Below are positions 6,545-16,075 of a DNA stretch of 46,647 bases, one piece after another. The notes beneath the pieces are model-generated. The model was given only the letters and a program-made list of their open reading frames with translations, searched no databases and was not told where the DNA came from. Made by a program: the position numbers and the translations under genes. Source of the DNA: a virus; IMG/VR virus record IMGVR_UViG_3300009509_000038, positions 1-46,647 of that record, one strand, 5' to 3'. The stretch's first letter is position 1; each line of letters opens with the position of its first letter.

Positions 6545-6641
6545 CGCGCTCCAGTTTCATGGTGAAACAGGCTATTTGGTTCTTGCTGGTCATATAGTTG
6601 TCAAGAGCGCTTCACAGGAGGTGAAAAATGGCAAGTGGTAA
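6537..6641 (+). CDS. Possible 34-aa overlapping ORF
   Basis: ATG 6537 lies inside the end of the small terminase gene, with AGGA about 12 nt upstream, and the frame runs into the next gene. The product (starting MVNALQFHGETGYLVLAGHI) looks protein-like but is very short. It fills the 83-nt gap before 6628. It may be chance. Confidence 0.25.
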   Translation: MVNALQFHGETGYLVLAGHIVVKSASQEVKNGKW

Positions 6642-6939
6642 AAATAGAGTAATGGTAGGTAGTGTGTATGGCACTGGTTCTGCAATCAATGTTACGACTT
6701 TGAGTTTCAGGCCACGGCTTGTACGGCTATTCAATCTTGGTGGAAATGCTCAGGCATATTGGAATCGTGAAATGCCAGATGCAGCGATGCAAAAGGTTGT
6801 TGATTCTGGAGTTGGCACTTCAGATATTTCTTATGTGACTTCCAATGGTATTACTCCCCTTTCAAATGGTTTTACTATTGGCGCTGATGCAGATCTTAAC
6901 GCTTCTGCTGAATTGCTAGTTTGGGAGGCATTCGATTAG
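6628..6939 (+). CDS. Small virion protein, probable
   Basis: This gene encodes 103 residues behind one of the strongest ribosome sites in the window (AGGAGGTG), consistent with high expression. The pattern of beta strands with FRPRLVRLFNLGGNAQAYWNREM is typical of small phage particle proteins in which a conserved phrase on rendering position precedes an aromatic W-N/E motif. The product is small and glycine-rich, with no enzyme motif. A decoration or fibre-associated role is the best guess. It is followed at once by a strong terminator, which also fits a highly expressed separate unit. Confidence 0.5.
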   Translation: MASGKNRVMVGSVYGTGSAINVTTLSFRPRLVRLFNLGGNAQAYWNREMPDAAMQKVVDSGVGTSDISYVTSNGITPLSNGFTIGADADLNASAELLVWEAFD

Positions 6940-6956
6940 GTCGTAACTCGCATGGT

Positions 6957-6990
6957 GCTAGGTAGTGGCTTAGCTGCTACCTAGCTTTTT
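6957..6990 (+). terminator. Intrinsic terminator
   Basis: A 13-bp stem (GCTAGGTAGTGGC at 6957-6969 pairing with 6973-6985, two G-U pairs) with a TTA loop is followed by TTTTT at 6986-6990. It is the clearest rho-independent terminator in the window. It ends the unit of the small virion protein just 3 nt before the ATG of the large terminase gene. Confidence 0.85.
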
Positions 6991-6993
6991 AAT

Positions 6994-8499
6994 ATGGGCA
7001 AAACCAACATAGTTCCATTATATCGCGGGGTAGCTAAGAAGCTTGACAAGATGGAAAGATCTGAGCTTCAGCTGGTATACCAACAGCAAAAAACCGCGAT
7101 GAATAATTGGATCAGAACTCAGGTTATAGAAAATAATCGGGTTGACATACTTGCTAAAGAGGTTCTTGGCTATACGGTAAAACCATTTCATCTAAAAATG
7201 ATGCAGTGGCAATTTCTTCATCCCGACAATTTACAGCTTGTTTTTCGTGGATCTGGCAAAACAACTATCTGCACAGTAACTAGATCAATATTTCATATTA
7301 TCAAAAATAGAAATATTAGAATGCTTTTCTGTAGCAAAAGCAAAACCAATTCTGAAGGCTTTCTTAGAGAGGTAAAGTCACAGCTTGTTGGCAACGAGAA
7401 TCTGATAGAGATATTTGGTGAATTCTATGATCCTAGAAAAGTAGAGAAGTGGGATAATTCTGAGATAATGGTTTTAGGTAGAACACAAGTAGCTAAAGAA
7501 TCTACTATAACCTGTGTTGGTGAAGATAGCACAATTACTTCTAAGCATTTCGATATAGCTTTTATAGATGATCTCATTACTGAAGAAAACGCTAGAACAT
7601 CAGTAATGAGAGATAAAACCAAGACCTATTACTATAAAACTATTATACCAATGATAGAGCAACCAGATCCAGATGTCCCACATAGAGGTGAAAGCCATAA
7701 GCAAGGAACACGTTATCATTTTGAAGATTTGTACGGTCATCTAGAAGCTAATGAGCTTAAGAATCATACTCAGGTAATTCCAGCTCTTGATGAAATGGGC
7801 AATTCGCCATGGCCTGAGAAATTTCCACCATCCAGATTTAAAGAGATTAGGCAAAATTCTGGATTGATAATTTTTGCAAGTCAGTATCAATGTTCAACAG
7901 AGGAAATGAAGGGCGAAATTTTCAAGTATGACAATTGTATAGAATTAGAAGATAAAGATTTTCCTAAAGCTAATGATCTAAAAGTGTTCATGGGGGTTGA
8001 TCTTGCTTCAACCGAAAAAGAAATTAATGATAAATTTGCTATAGCTGTAGTTGGCATTAGAGGCAATATCAGAAAAGATGATTTCTATGTCTATCTATTA
8101 GACTATTATCTTGGACATCTTAGGCCAACTAAGCAACCAGATAAATTTGTAGAATTCTATCTTAAGTGGGATCCAATTTATGCTGGTATAGAATCTAATC
8201 AGTATCAAGATTCACTTCGGCAAATCATAAAAGAGAAGCATCCAAATTTTAGAATTTATAAAAGGCAAACCAGCAAGGATAAGATTTCTAGAGCATGGAA
8301 ATTAGCAGGTTCTGTTTTTGATAATAAGCGAATGTATTTTAGAAAAGGTGTACACCATGAGCCAATAGAAAATCTAGTTCTTATTCAGCCGAATTCTAAA
8401 AAGCATTGGGACTTTTTTGATGCGCTTAATCACGCAATTGGTTCTGCAAAAAGAAGAGTTGGCAAAAGAAAAAAGCGTAAAGCATTTGGAGTATTATAG
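6994..8499 (+). CDS. Terminase large subunit
   Basis: This 501-residue protein is the ATP-driven DNA packaging motor with a C-terminal nuclease. Walker A is FRGSGKTT (residues 84-91) and Walker B is FDIAFIDD (186-193). The RNase H-like nuclease has D336 in VFMGVDLAS, E400 in YAGIESNQ and D476 in FFDALNHA. The last residues are very basic. The start at 6994 has no visible ribosome site and sits 3 nt after a terminator T-tract; ATG 7051 is an alternative. Expression must come from read-through or an unseen promoter. Portal and head genes follow directly. Confidence 0.93.
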   Translation: MGKTNIVPLYRGVAKKLDKMERSELQLVYQQQKTAMNNWIRTQVIENNRVDILAKEVLGYTVKPFHLKMMQWQFLHPDNLQLVFRGSGKTTICTVTRSIFHIIKNRNIRMLFCSKSKTNSEGFLREVKSQLVGNENLIEIFGEFYDPRKVEKWDNSEIMVLGRTQVAKESTITCVGEDSTITSKHFDIAFIDDLITEENARTSVMRDKTKTYYYKTIIPMIEQPDPDVPHRGESHKQGTRYHFEDLYGHLEANELKNHTQVIPALDEMGNSPWPEKFPPSRFKEIRQNSGLIIFASQYQCSTEEMKGEIFKYDNCIELEDKDFPKANDLKVFMGVDLASTEKEINDKFAIAVVGIRGNIRKDDFYVYLLDYYLGHLRPTKQPDKFVEFYLKWDPIYAGIESNQYQDSLRQIIKEKHPNFRIYKRQTSKDKISRAWKLAGSVFDNKRMYFRKGVHHEPIENLVLIQPNSKKHWDFFDALNHAIGSAKRRVGKRKKRKAFGVL

Positions 8500-8506
8500 G
8501 TGAAAC

Positions 8507-10207
8507 ATGGAAAGCACTAATCAGGTAGTAGATAGCAAAAAGAAGGTTAGAAAAGTTAGGGCTATTGTCCTTAAGGCAGCTACAGAACCAGGAAAATCAA
8601 AACAGCTTCCAGAAGATGATCCATTTACTCAACTTACAGAGATGGGTAGAATTCTATCTCCACCAATTGATCTATACTATTTGGTTACTCTTGAAGAAAG
8701 AAATACAGAGCTTAGATCTTGCTTTGATGCTATGGCTACAAATATTGATGGCTTTGGGCACTACTTTGTTTCCAGGCTTAACAATGATGTAGAAATACCA
8801 GAAGACATTAAGAAAAAAGCCGAACTAGAAAGAATTAAATTAGAGAACTTTTTCTTATATGCTGGAATGGAAGATTGTTTTGTTGATCTTAGGAAAGCTA
8901 CTAGAAATGATTTGGAATCTACAGGTAATGCATATTGGGAAATTATTAGAGATTCAGCTGGTAAAATTCAGTATTTTCAATTAATGAGACCACATGAGGT
9001 TAGACTTGGAAGGCTTGATCGAGAGCCCTATTTAGTAGAGGTTCCAATTCTACAACTTAATGAAGATAAAAGCGTAACAATTGAGAAAATACCAGTTTGG
9101 AAACGATTTAGACGCTATGTAAATAGCATATATGTTGGTATTAGAGAATTTGAAACAAAAACTTATAAAACAAAATGGTTTAAGGAATTTGGCGATCCAA
9201 GAACATATGATATAGAAACCGGTGAATTGGTTTCTGAAGAAAAGCTGATGGATTGGGATGGCAAAGGTAACCCAATGCCAGAAGATAGAAAGGCAAATGA
9301 AGTTAAGCATTGGAGATTATATTCTTCTAGAAGTTCATATGGGCTACCTAGATTTATGGGGTGCATAGTAGATATAGAGGGAGATAGAAAAGCTTCTGAA
9401 GTAAACTTTATAACTCTTACCAATAACAATATCCCTAGCAAAGTTATCATGGTAAGTAATGGTCAACTTACTCAAGAAACAGTTGACAGAATTCAGGAAT
9501 TTATCACAAAGCTACAGGGAGATGATAATAGATCTAAGGTTTTGGTTGTTGAAGCTGAATCACTTGGAGAAGAGGGAGAAGACTCGGGACAGGTTAAGGT
9601 TGATATCAAATCATTAACAGATGAAACTTTAACCGATGCTATGTATAAAGAATATTCTGCAGCAAATAGAGAAAAGGTACGTTCGTCTTTTAGGCTACCA
9701 CCCATATTCCTTGGTGGAAGTCAAGACTATACTAGATCAACAGCTGAAACTTCTAGAAGGTTGGCTGATGAGCAAGTATTTGCACCTGAAAGAAATTCAT
9801 TTGATAATTGGATCAATAGAATTCTATTTCCGCATATGGGAATTGTTTATCATAAATTCAAGAGTAATAGCCCCAACACCACAGACAATTCAGAACTTGT
9901 CAAGATATTAGCTGGAGCTGAAAAAACTGGTGGTATGACTCCAAGAAGGGCAGACATGGTTCTTCAGGATATTCTTGGACAAGAGCTACCGCCATTTGCT
10001 GATGATCCTAGATTCAATCCAGATCTACCATTTAGCTTGTCTATGGCTGAAGCCGTCAAGAATATGGCTAATGCTTCTGAGCCAGGGCAACAGGTAACAG
10101 CCTTAAAGAGATTGGGGTACAAGGAATACGTTGAAGAATTGTTTGAATTGAGAAAACAGCTTGAAGAAGATTGGGTTAATGAGTTGAAAGGTGAAGATGA
10201 TCTGTAG
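8507..10207 (+). CDS. Portal protein (PBSX-type)
   Basis: This 566-residue protein forms the dodecameric portal through which DNA enters and leaves the head. Support comes from its place between large terminase and the Mu F-like gene, its length, and typical portal stretches: SYGLPRFMGCIVDIEGDRKA, NNNIPSKVIMVSNGQL, and the C-terminal RLPPIFLGG and TAETSRRLADEQVFAPER, as in PBSX-family portals. AGGTGA precedes the ATG. The 3' end overlaps the next gene by about 11 nt. Confidence 0.9.
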   Translation: MESTNQVVDSKKKVRKVRAIVLKAATEPGKSKQLPEDDPFTQLTEMGRILSPPIDLYYLVTLEERNTELRSCFDAMATNIDGFGHYFVSRLNNDVEIPEDIKKKAELERIKLENFFLYAGMEDCFVDLRKATRNDLESTGNAYWEIIRDSAGKIQYFQLMRPHEVRLGRLDREPYLVEVPILQLNEDKSVTIEKIPVWKRFRRYVNSIYVGIREFETKTYKTKWFKEFGDPRTYDIETGELVSEEKLMDWDGKGNPMPEDRKANEVKHWRLYSSRSSYGLPRFMGCIVDIEGDRKASEVNFITLTNNNIPSKVIMVSNGQLTQETVDRIQEFITKLQGDDNRSKVLVVEAESLGEEGEDSGQVKVDIKSLTDETLTDAMYKEYSAANREKVRSSFRLPPIFLGGSQDYTRSTAETSRRLADEQVFAPERNSFDNWINRILFPHMGIVYHKFKSNSPNTTDNSELVKILAGAEKTGGMTPRRADMVLQDILGQELPPFADDPRFNPDLPFSLSMAEAVKNMANASEPGQQVTALKRLGYKEYVEELFELRKQLEEDWVNELKGEDDL

Positions 10208-11267
10208 TTGCGGACATAACGATCATTACTTTGATAGAATATCGGCTGTTGATTATCTAATAGCTAAAGCTGTATCTAATGATGAGCTAATTCAGGCAGC
10301 TAAGATAGAGAAAAATCTTCATACCTATATTAATAGACAATGGGATACAATATCTAATGATGCAGCTAAAGAAGCAGCTAGTGTTATAAAGAATGGCAAA
10401 TCAGAAGAAATAACGGATACAGAAATTGATAGAATGCTAAAGAAAATAGCATCTGTTATGGCTAAATGGCCTAAAGCTATAGATAGCAGGTTTGCAAAAG
10501 AGATAGAGAGAATCTATGAATTGGCTCATATGGCTGCTAGAAAACGCGCATATGGTACCAGAAAAAAGCCAATGACATTCGATTCTGGAACTTTTGTTAC
10601 AAAACAGGAAATAACTGTCAAGCCAGATTTGACACTTGCCGATGCAAAAGCAATTGATGCACTAAACGATCATCAAGTATTCTGGATTGGAGAGCACTAT
10701 GAAAATAATGTATCTCCCTATATAGCTGAAACAACAAAAAGACAGATTATAGAGCTTGGAAGAAATAGAACTGCAGCTGGTAGGGTAATGGAAAGGGTTG
10801 TTAGGCTAGCCCTTAAAGAAGCTAGGGTTCCTGGTGGCTTCAACGGAACTAATGAAAAGTATTTTGAAGGGCTTGTGGCTAATGCTGCAACTTCAGCAAG
10901 ATCAACTACACAGCTTAGAGAATTCTCAAAGGTTGGGTATACGGTAATTGAAGTTATTAACCCAATGGATCACAGAACTTGCGAAAGGTGCCAGTATCTT
11001 GATGGCAAGCAATTCTATGTATCTGATGCCCAATCGCAATTGGGCAATATCCTTGGAGCTAAAAATCCTACAGCCATAAAAACAATTCAGCCATGGAAAT
11101 CAGTTAAAGAAATAAAGTCACTAGCTGGTAAAACTGGCAAGGTTGGCCCACGAGGTACGAGAAGTTTGTCTGGGGCTAATGTAATTATGCCACCATTCCA
11201 TTATTTATGTCGTTGCAATTTAGACGTTACACAAGAAGAAATTGATTCAGTTTTGCCAAATCTTTAG
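10197..11267 (+). CDS. Mu gpF-like head morphogenesis protein
   Basis: This gene encodes 356 residues from ATG 10197, which is better placed after AAAGG than the GTG six bases earlier. The C-terminal third shows the Mu F-like signature: MDHRTCERCQYLDGKQF and then PPFHYLCRCNLDV, a cysteine/histidine motif that probably binds metal. The N terminus has CSCGH, also possibly metal-binding. In relatives this minor head protein is packed inside the procapsid. It overlaps the portal gene, the standard order for Mu/PBSX-like heads. Confidence 0.88.
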   Translation: MICSCGHNDHYFDRISAVDYLIAKAVSNDELIQAAKIEKNLHTYINRQWDTISNDAAKEAASVIKNGKSEEITDTEIDRMLKKIASVMAKWPKAIDSRFAKEIERIYELAHMAARKRAYGTRKKPMTFDSGTFVTKQEITVKPDLTLADAKAIDALNDHQVFWIGEHYENNVSPYIAETTKRQIIELGRNRTAAGRVMERVVRLALKEARVPGGFNGTNEKYFEGLVANAATSARSTTQLREFSKVGYTVIEVINPMDHRTCERCQYLDGKQFYVSDAQSQLGNILGAKNPTAIKTIQPWKSVKEIKSLAGKTGKVGPRGTRSLSGANVIMPPFHYLCRCNLDVTQEEIDSVLPNL

Positions 11268-11275
11268 GAGGCAGC

Positions 11276-14104
11276 ATGAAAAAAGAAAAATCAGTCACAT
11301 CAACCGTTTTAGAAGATGGCGGAAAGCTATATCCTGCTAGTGGCTATAAAAGTAGGCTGCTACCAGAAGAAGGTATAAAGATAACGCCACCTAAGATAGC
11401 AAAATCAATTGTAAATTGTGAAGCAAATTTGTTTGTTAGAACAGCTTCTTCCAATTGTAACGATATAGATGGAAAAAACTTGCTACTTCTTAGCATGGAT
11501 AAGGCTCTTGGTATTGTGAAATTTGGCAAATCATTCATGATTGAGCCAAGTGATTTTGCAAAATATGAAGAGAAGCATCTTATAACCGAAGAGATGCAAA
11601 AGGAATGGGGGGAAGTGCAGCCATCCTGGAACTACGGGCCATATGTTGCGTGGGAAGTTGAATTTATTGAAAAGTTTGATGAACCGCTAGAATGCAAATA
11701 TGACAGAAGCTCACTAGAAATTATGGTGAATAAAATCTGGGTTAGCGAACCAGTTAAGGCAGAAGTTGAAGAACCCAAAGAAGAAATTGAAGAATTTCCG
11801 ATAGAAGAAATAGCTAATGAGCCAATTGAAGTAAGACAAATAGAAATCACCAATAGCCTAAATCCAGAAAGTCTTACCACAGAAGAATTGGTGGATGTTC
11901 ATTTTAATTTACATAAAGCATATCAGAAAAGTGAAACGCTCAGTACAGAAGAATTAATGAATTTGCATTCATTGGTTGTTGATGAACTATATGTAAGAAA
12001 TGAGCCACATCCGGTTCCACCAGATAACGGACTAGATCAAGAATCTTATGACTTTGAGCTATATGCTGAAAAGCAAAATAAATGGTTTGAATTAAATAAA
12101 GCTGTTTGGTCAACAGCATATATCAATACATTACCCGATAGCGCTTTCCTATATGTTGAAAGCGGTGGAAAGAAGGATGAAGAGGGCAAAACTGTACCTA
12201 GAACGCTAAGGCACTTCCCCTATAAAGACGCAAGTGGCAAGGTTGATTTACCTCATCTAAGGAATGCTATAGCTAGAATTCCTCAAAGCAAAATAGGCTT
12301 ATCAGCAGATCAGCTTGAAAGCTTACAGAATAAAGCAAGAAAAATTCTTGAAGATGAGAATAAGAAGGTGGAGAGAAAATTTATTGATGAATTGGCAGAT
12401 CTATATGCTTCTCCACCAAAAGAAGGACAAACCTATAAGTATGTTGTACAACAACACTGGCGCGGCAAGTCGGTTCATTCTGATATTAGAATGAGCTATG
12501 ATCCTGGCAAAAAGCTTATTGGCTGGACACTAAATACTCAGGTTCCTGGAGCTGTAAAAGAGCCAGTTATAACATTAGATCAAGCTGAAAAATTGGCTAA
12601 AAATCTGTCCAAAATAAGCAAAATTGATTGGAATAATGACCAATGGAGTAAATCTGAAATTCTATCTGAGAAAAAAGCCCAAATGCCTTGGGAATGGATC
12701 AATGTAGAAGGCAAGATAGAAAAGCCAGAGCCAAATGAACCAGTTCCAGCTGGAGCTACCAGAGAATATCCAGGTATCATTGATATAGTTGCTAAGGGAA
12801 CATTTGAATACGGGGCTCAAAAGAATGATTTTCATGAGTATTTCTTTAAAGGAACTGGATTAAATTCAAGGGTGGTTTTTAGGCAGTTAAACATAAAGAA
12901 GAGTGAATCTACAATTTGCAGTGGGTGTGGTTCTGAAGAAGAGATACTTGATGTCTCATGGTCGGGAAGCAATGAGATATCTTGCATGTGTGAAAAGTGT
13001 TTTGTTGAATTTATGAAAGCTCAAGGTGTATTCTCTTCTGTCCAAAAAGCAGAGAAAAGGGTTACATGGCTAGCAATACGACCAGAAGATCAAACACCAT
13101 ATGCCATAAGCGATAGAGCTGTTAGCAAAAGCTGGATGCCACAAGCAGGTTATTCAGCACTTCCTTCAGAAATTAGGAAGCAGATTCCAGAGAAATTCCA
13201 ATACTGGAATGAAACAGAAGGAGCTAAAGCAACAAGGGATGAATTGGTCAAAGCTATCAAAAATGGCGAAGTTGATATTGATTTTTCAGCCCCATACAAA
13301 AAGTCAACTACGCTTTCTAAAGCTAATGCTAAATTCGTTTTACAGAAACAATCTTTTGGAGATGAAGGTAAAAATAATATTAGGATAGATGTAGGCAATG
13401 ACTTTGTTACTGTATTAGATCTATCTGATAATCCAATAGGCAATGATGTAATTAATACAACAATCTGGAGAGATAAACATAAAGACTCAATGGATATTGA
13501 TGGAAGAACTAGCCCTAAGCATTATATCAATAAGGGTGTTGGTTCAGCTTCAGATATCACCACTCTGGATAGTGGCAATGCAACAATTATATCAGAAACA
13601 GACGAATTAATAGAGGTTATTTTCAAGGGTAAATTGCTAAATGGTCTTTATAAAATAGAGAAAATTGAAGATATCTGGAGCCTTTCAAGAGCTGGAAACT
13701 TTAATGATTTCAACCTATCTATTGAAAAGCACGAATTGAAGAAAGCTGAAGATGGTAAAGAGCTTAGGCTAGTTACTGGAATAGTATTAGAGCCTAATGA
13801 GGTTGATGCGCATAACGATTATGAAAAGCCTGAAACTATTCGCAAAACAGCACATAAGTTTCTATCTAACTATAATAAAGATACGAGAATGGGATTAATG
13901 CATTCAGAATTTGATAATATAGGGATAGAATTAGTAGAGTCCTACATTGCACCTGTAAAACTTACACTGAATAAAAAAAATATAAAAAAGGGCAGTTGGG
14001 TGATGACAGTGCACGTTTCCAGTGATAGTGTATGGAATAAGGTGAAGAGTGGCGAACTGACAGGTTTTAGTATTGGCGGAATAGCCACAGTAGAAGGTAA
14101 ATAA
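11276..14104 (+). CDS. Multidomain head protein with C-terminal XkdF-like prohead protease
   Basis: This 942-residue protein begins behind AGGAGGC. Residues about 275-360 carry a conserved phage module (AYINTLPDSAFLYVE, then VPRTLRHFPYKD and DLPHLRNAIARIPQ). Residues about 385-450 resemble the LigD-type 3'-phosphoesterase fold (KYVVQQHWRGKSVHSDIRM, then LIGWTL). Residues 548-575 hold a likely zinc finger (CSGC and CMCEKC). Residues about 595-670 are another conserved stretch (WMPQAGYSALPSEIRKQIP). Residues about 825-942 match the XkdF-like S78 protease: TGIVLEPNEVDAHND, H876 in LMHSEFD, then GELTGFSIGG with S932. The protease should mature the head. The long N-terminal part is unusual compared with simple XkdF proteins. 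The stop overlaps the scaffold gene start. Confidence 0.85.
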   Translation: MKKEKSVTSTVLEDGGKLYPASGYKSRLLPEEGIKITPPKIAKSIVNCEANLFVRTASSNCNDIDGKNLLLLSMDKALGIVKFGKSFMIEPSDFAKYEEKHLITEEMQKEWGEVQPSWNYGPYVAWEVEFIEKFDEPLECKYDRSSLEIMVNKIWVSEPVKAEVEEPKEEIEEFPIEEIANEPIEVRQIEITNSLNPESLTTEELVDVHFNLHKAYQKSETLSTEELMNLHSLVVDELYVRNEPHPVPPDNGLDQESYDFELYAEKQNKWFELNKAVWSTAYINTLPDSAFLYVESGGKKDEEGKTVPRTLRHFPYKDASGKVDLPHLRNAIARIPQSKIGLSADQLESLQNKARKILEDENKKVERKFIDELADLYASPPKEGQTYKYVVQQHWRGKSVHSDIRMSYDPGKKLIGWTLNTQVPGAVKEPVITLDQAEKLAKNLSKISKIDWNNDQWSKSEILSEKKAQMPWEWINVEGKIEKPEPNEPVPAGATREYPGIIDIVAKGTFEYGAQKNDFHEYFFKGTGLNSRVVFRQLNIKKSESTICSGCGSEEEILDVSWSGSNEISCMCEKCFVEFMKAQGVFSSVQKAEKRVTWLAIRPEDQTPYAISDRAVSKSWMPQAGYSALPSEIRKQIPEKFQYWNETEGAKATRDELVKAIKNGEVDIDFSAPYKKSTTLSKANAKFVLQKQSFGDEGKNNIRIDVGNDFVTVLDLSDNPIGNDVINTTIWRDKHKDSMDIDGRTSPKHYINKGVGSASDITTLDSGNATIISETDELIEVIFKGKLLNGLYKIEKIEDIWSLSRAGNFNDFNLSIEKHELKKAEDGKELRLVTGIVLEPNEVDAHNDYEKPETIRKTAHKFLSNYNKDTRMGLMHSEFDNIGIELVESYIAPVKLTLNKKNIKKGSWVMTVHVSSDSVWNKVKSGELTGFSIGGIATVEGK

Positions 14105-14757
14105 TGTCAGAATCTGGTATTGATAACGTAGAAAATATATCAGAAAAACCAAGAGAAATAAAAGCATTAGATACTAAAGAAGTATCTATTGTTGATAAAC
14201 CTGCAATTTTGCGTGAATTTATAATTTACAGGAGGCAAGACATGGGAGTATTTGATCCTGAAAAGGACGAAACAAAAGAACCTACTCAAAAGGCTGAAGA
14301 GACGCCAGAGAAGAAAGAGCCAGAAGCATCTCAGGAAACCGTAACCGAAGAGCCAAAAAATGAAGCTGTTCTGAAGGTTTATGAGGATGGCAACATTGAA
14401 TTTGATAATGAAAAAGTGGAAAAAGGAAAAAGGTTTACGACCAATAGAATTTCTGCTTTGACAAAATCTGTTCAGGAGCTTCTTGGTGTTTTGGCTAGTG
14501 TCGATCTAGAAGCCACTAAGAACATCATAGAGGGCATTAGTAAAGAAATGTTTCCTGTAGACAAAGCAGAAGAAAGCAAAGTTGCCGATTCAGCTGATGT
14601 GAAAAAGGCTGTTGAGGAAGCTATAGGCGGAAAATTTGAGTCTCTTGAGAAACGCCTTGAGGCAATTGAAGGAACCAGGAAAGAGGCGCAATCTAAAGAA
14701 GATTCTGTCGAGAAAAAACTTGATAAAGATGAACCTATATTCAAGGGCGTCTTATAA
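14104..14757 (+). CDS. Putative scaffolding protein
   Basis: This 217-residue protein is coupled to the protease gene by TAATG. Residues 20-44 (KALDTKEVSIVDKPAILREF) are the phrase usually found at or after the end of XkdF-type proteases. The rest is strongly charged and helical, rich in Glu, Lys and Ala, with a likely coiled coil near residues 160-205, as is usual for internal scaffolds. It lies directly before the major capsid gene. A protease target site between the two parts is likely but not identified. Confidence 0.75.
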   Translation: MSESGIDNVENISEKPREIKALDTKEVSIVDKPAILREFIIYRRQDMGVFDPEKDETKEPTQKAEETPEKKEPEASQETVTEEPKNEAVLKVYEDGNIEFDNEKVEKGKRFTTNRISALTKSVQELLGVLASVDLEATKNIIEGISKEMFPVDKAEESKVADSADVKKAVEEAIGGKFESLEKRLEAIEGTRKEAQSKEDSVEKKLDKDEPIFKGVL

Positions 14758-14801
14758 GAGAGCGGCCTACTATCGCTCCCTAACAATAGGAGGAATTAAT
14801 A

Positions 14802-15998
14802 ATGGGAATGACCAATGATGAAATAATCAAGTCTGCTATCACGGCCGCTGACGCGTTGGCTTCGTATGGTAAGCTCAACCCAAGGCAAGCTGATACGTGG
14901 ATTGACTATGTGGTTGATGAATCGTTTTTGAAGGACAATGCTAGAATTGTTAAGTTCAGAAATGAGCAGTTTGATATTGATAAGATCGGTATTGGCGCAC
15001 GGGTTATGCAACCAGCAACTGAGATGGTTGCTCCTAGTAATCGGCGTGGCGTTACTACTTCCAAGATTAGCCTTAACCCCAAGGAAGTTATACTACCTTG
15101 GGAAATCTCGGACTCTTTCTTGGAGCTGAGTATTGAAGGCGCAAAGGGCGAAGATCACATTATGCGTATGTTTGCTAAGCAGGCTGCTAATGATCTTGAG
15201 CATCTATGCCTACGTGGTGATACTCTTGGAGAAGCTGGTCTTGAGGGTGATTTATGGGAAGGCGGATCTACATCGCAATATGTTAAGGATCCTCTACTCT
15301 CCTTGTATCAGGGTTGGTTACGACTTGCCGATGCAGGTCATACTCTAAATGTAGCTGGAGCCGATATATCACCAACTGTTTTTAGTGATATGATCAATTC
15401 GCTACCAACAAAATTCCGTAGGAATAAGCGGAATCTTCGATTCTTCATGTCTCCAAATTTGGCTCAATTGTATATTGAGAAGATTTCTTCGCGTGAAGAT
15501 GGAAAGGGCGTTCGGGCTCTTGATGGCGAAATCCAAACTCCATTTGGTATTTCCATTGTTGAGGTTCCCCTGATGGAGTTCCAGCCAACTGTTGTTGAGC
15601 ATGTTGTTCTTCCTGGAACCACAGCTGTTAGTCTTAGGTATGCGCCTATTGTTAGTGGAGCTGAGGTTGTTACCCCAAGCACTCTTGGAACTACGCCAAC
15701 TACGCCATATGTTGAGGGTTCAGACTATGATATGAACTACACTAATGGCACAATCGCCCGTAATGGTGGTGGTGTTATTGGTGATGGCGCAACTGTTAAG
15801 ATTACCTACAAGGCGTATCCACAGATTATCCTTACCCATATGGATAACTACATTGTTGGTGTTGGTCGGGATATGACCATGGAAAAACAGCGCGATATCT
15901 ACAAGCGTGGCAATGAGTATGTCATGCATATGAAGATTTCCTGTCAGGTTGAAGAGACAGATGCGCTTGTAAAAGCCTACAATATCAATCTCACATAA
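14802..15998 (+). CDS. Major capsid protein (HK97 fold, XkdG-like)
   Basis: This 398-residue protein has a strong ribosome site (AGGAGGAA), and a short hairpin (GAGCG/CGCTC, 14760-14778) sits in its leader. Position after scaffold and protease, length, and motifs such as NPKEVILPWEISDSFLEL, ANDLEHLCLRGDTLG and RNLRFFMSPNLAQLYI match PBSX-type capsid subunits. It should form the icosahedral shell. A stem-loop follows the stop. It is expected to be the most abundant head protein. Confidence 0.9.
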   Translation: MGMTNDEIIKSAITAADALASYGKLNPRQADTWIDYVVDESFLKDNARIVKFRNEQFDIDKIGIGARVMQPATEMVAPSNRRGVTTSKISLNPKEVILPWEISDSFLELSIEGAKGEDHIMRMFAKQAANDLEHLCLRGDTLGEAGLEGDLWEGGSTSQYVKDPLLSLYQGWLRLADAGHTLNVAGADISPTVFSDMINSLPTKFRRNKRNLRFFMSPNLAQLYIEKISSREDGKGVRALDGEIQTPFGISIVEVPLMEFQPTVVEHVVLPGTTAVSLRYAPIVSGAEVVTPSTLGTTPTTPYVEGSDYDMNYTNGTIARNGGGVIGDGATVKITYKAYPQIILTHMDNYIVGVGRDMTMEKQRDIYKRGNEYVMHMKISCQVEETDALVKAYNINLT

Positions 15999-16009
15999 AC
16001 TATTAGATA

Positions 16010-16043
16010 TAGCCCGTATGTAGCATGGTGTGCATACGGGCTA
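16010..16043 (+). terminator. Stem-loop after major capsid gene (weak terminator or processing site)
   Basis: TAGCCCGTATG (16010-16020) pairs perfectly with CATACGGGCTA (16033-16043) around a 12-nt loop. Only a poor T-run follows (ATCTT), so it is not a standard intrinsic terminator. Its place after the capsid gene suggests partial termination or 3'-end protection of the capsid message. Confidence 0.6.
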
Positions 16044-16075
16044 ATCTTAAACCCATGTGTTTGGAGGACTCAAGC

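Noticed and set aside
16025-16075. ATG 16025 as start of the gene ending at 16393
   Set aside because: It lies in the loop and stem of the capsid hairpin and has no ribosome site; ATG 16076 has GGAGGA.
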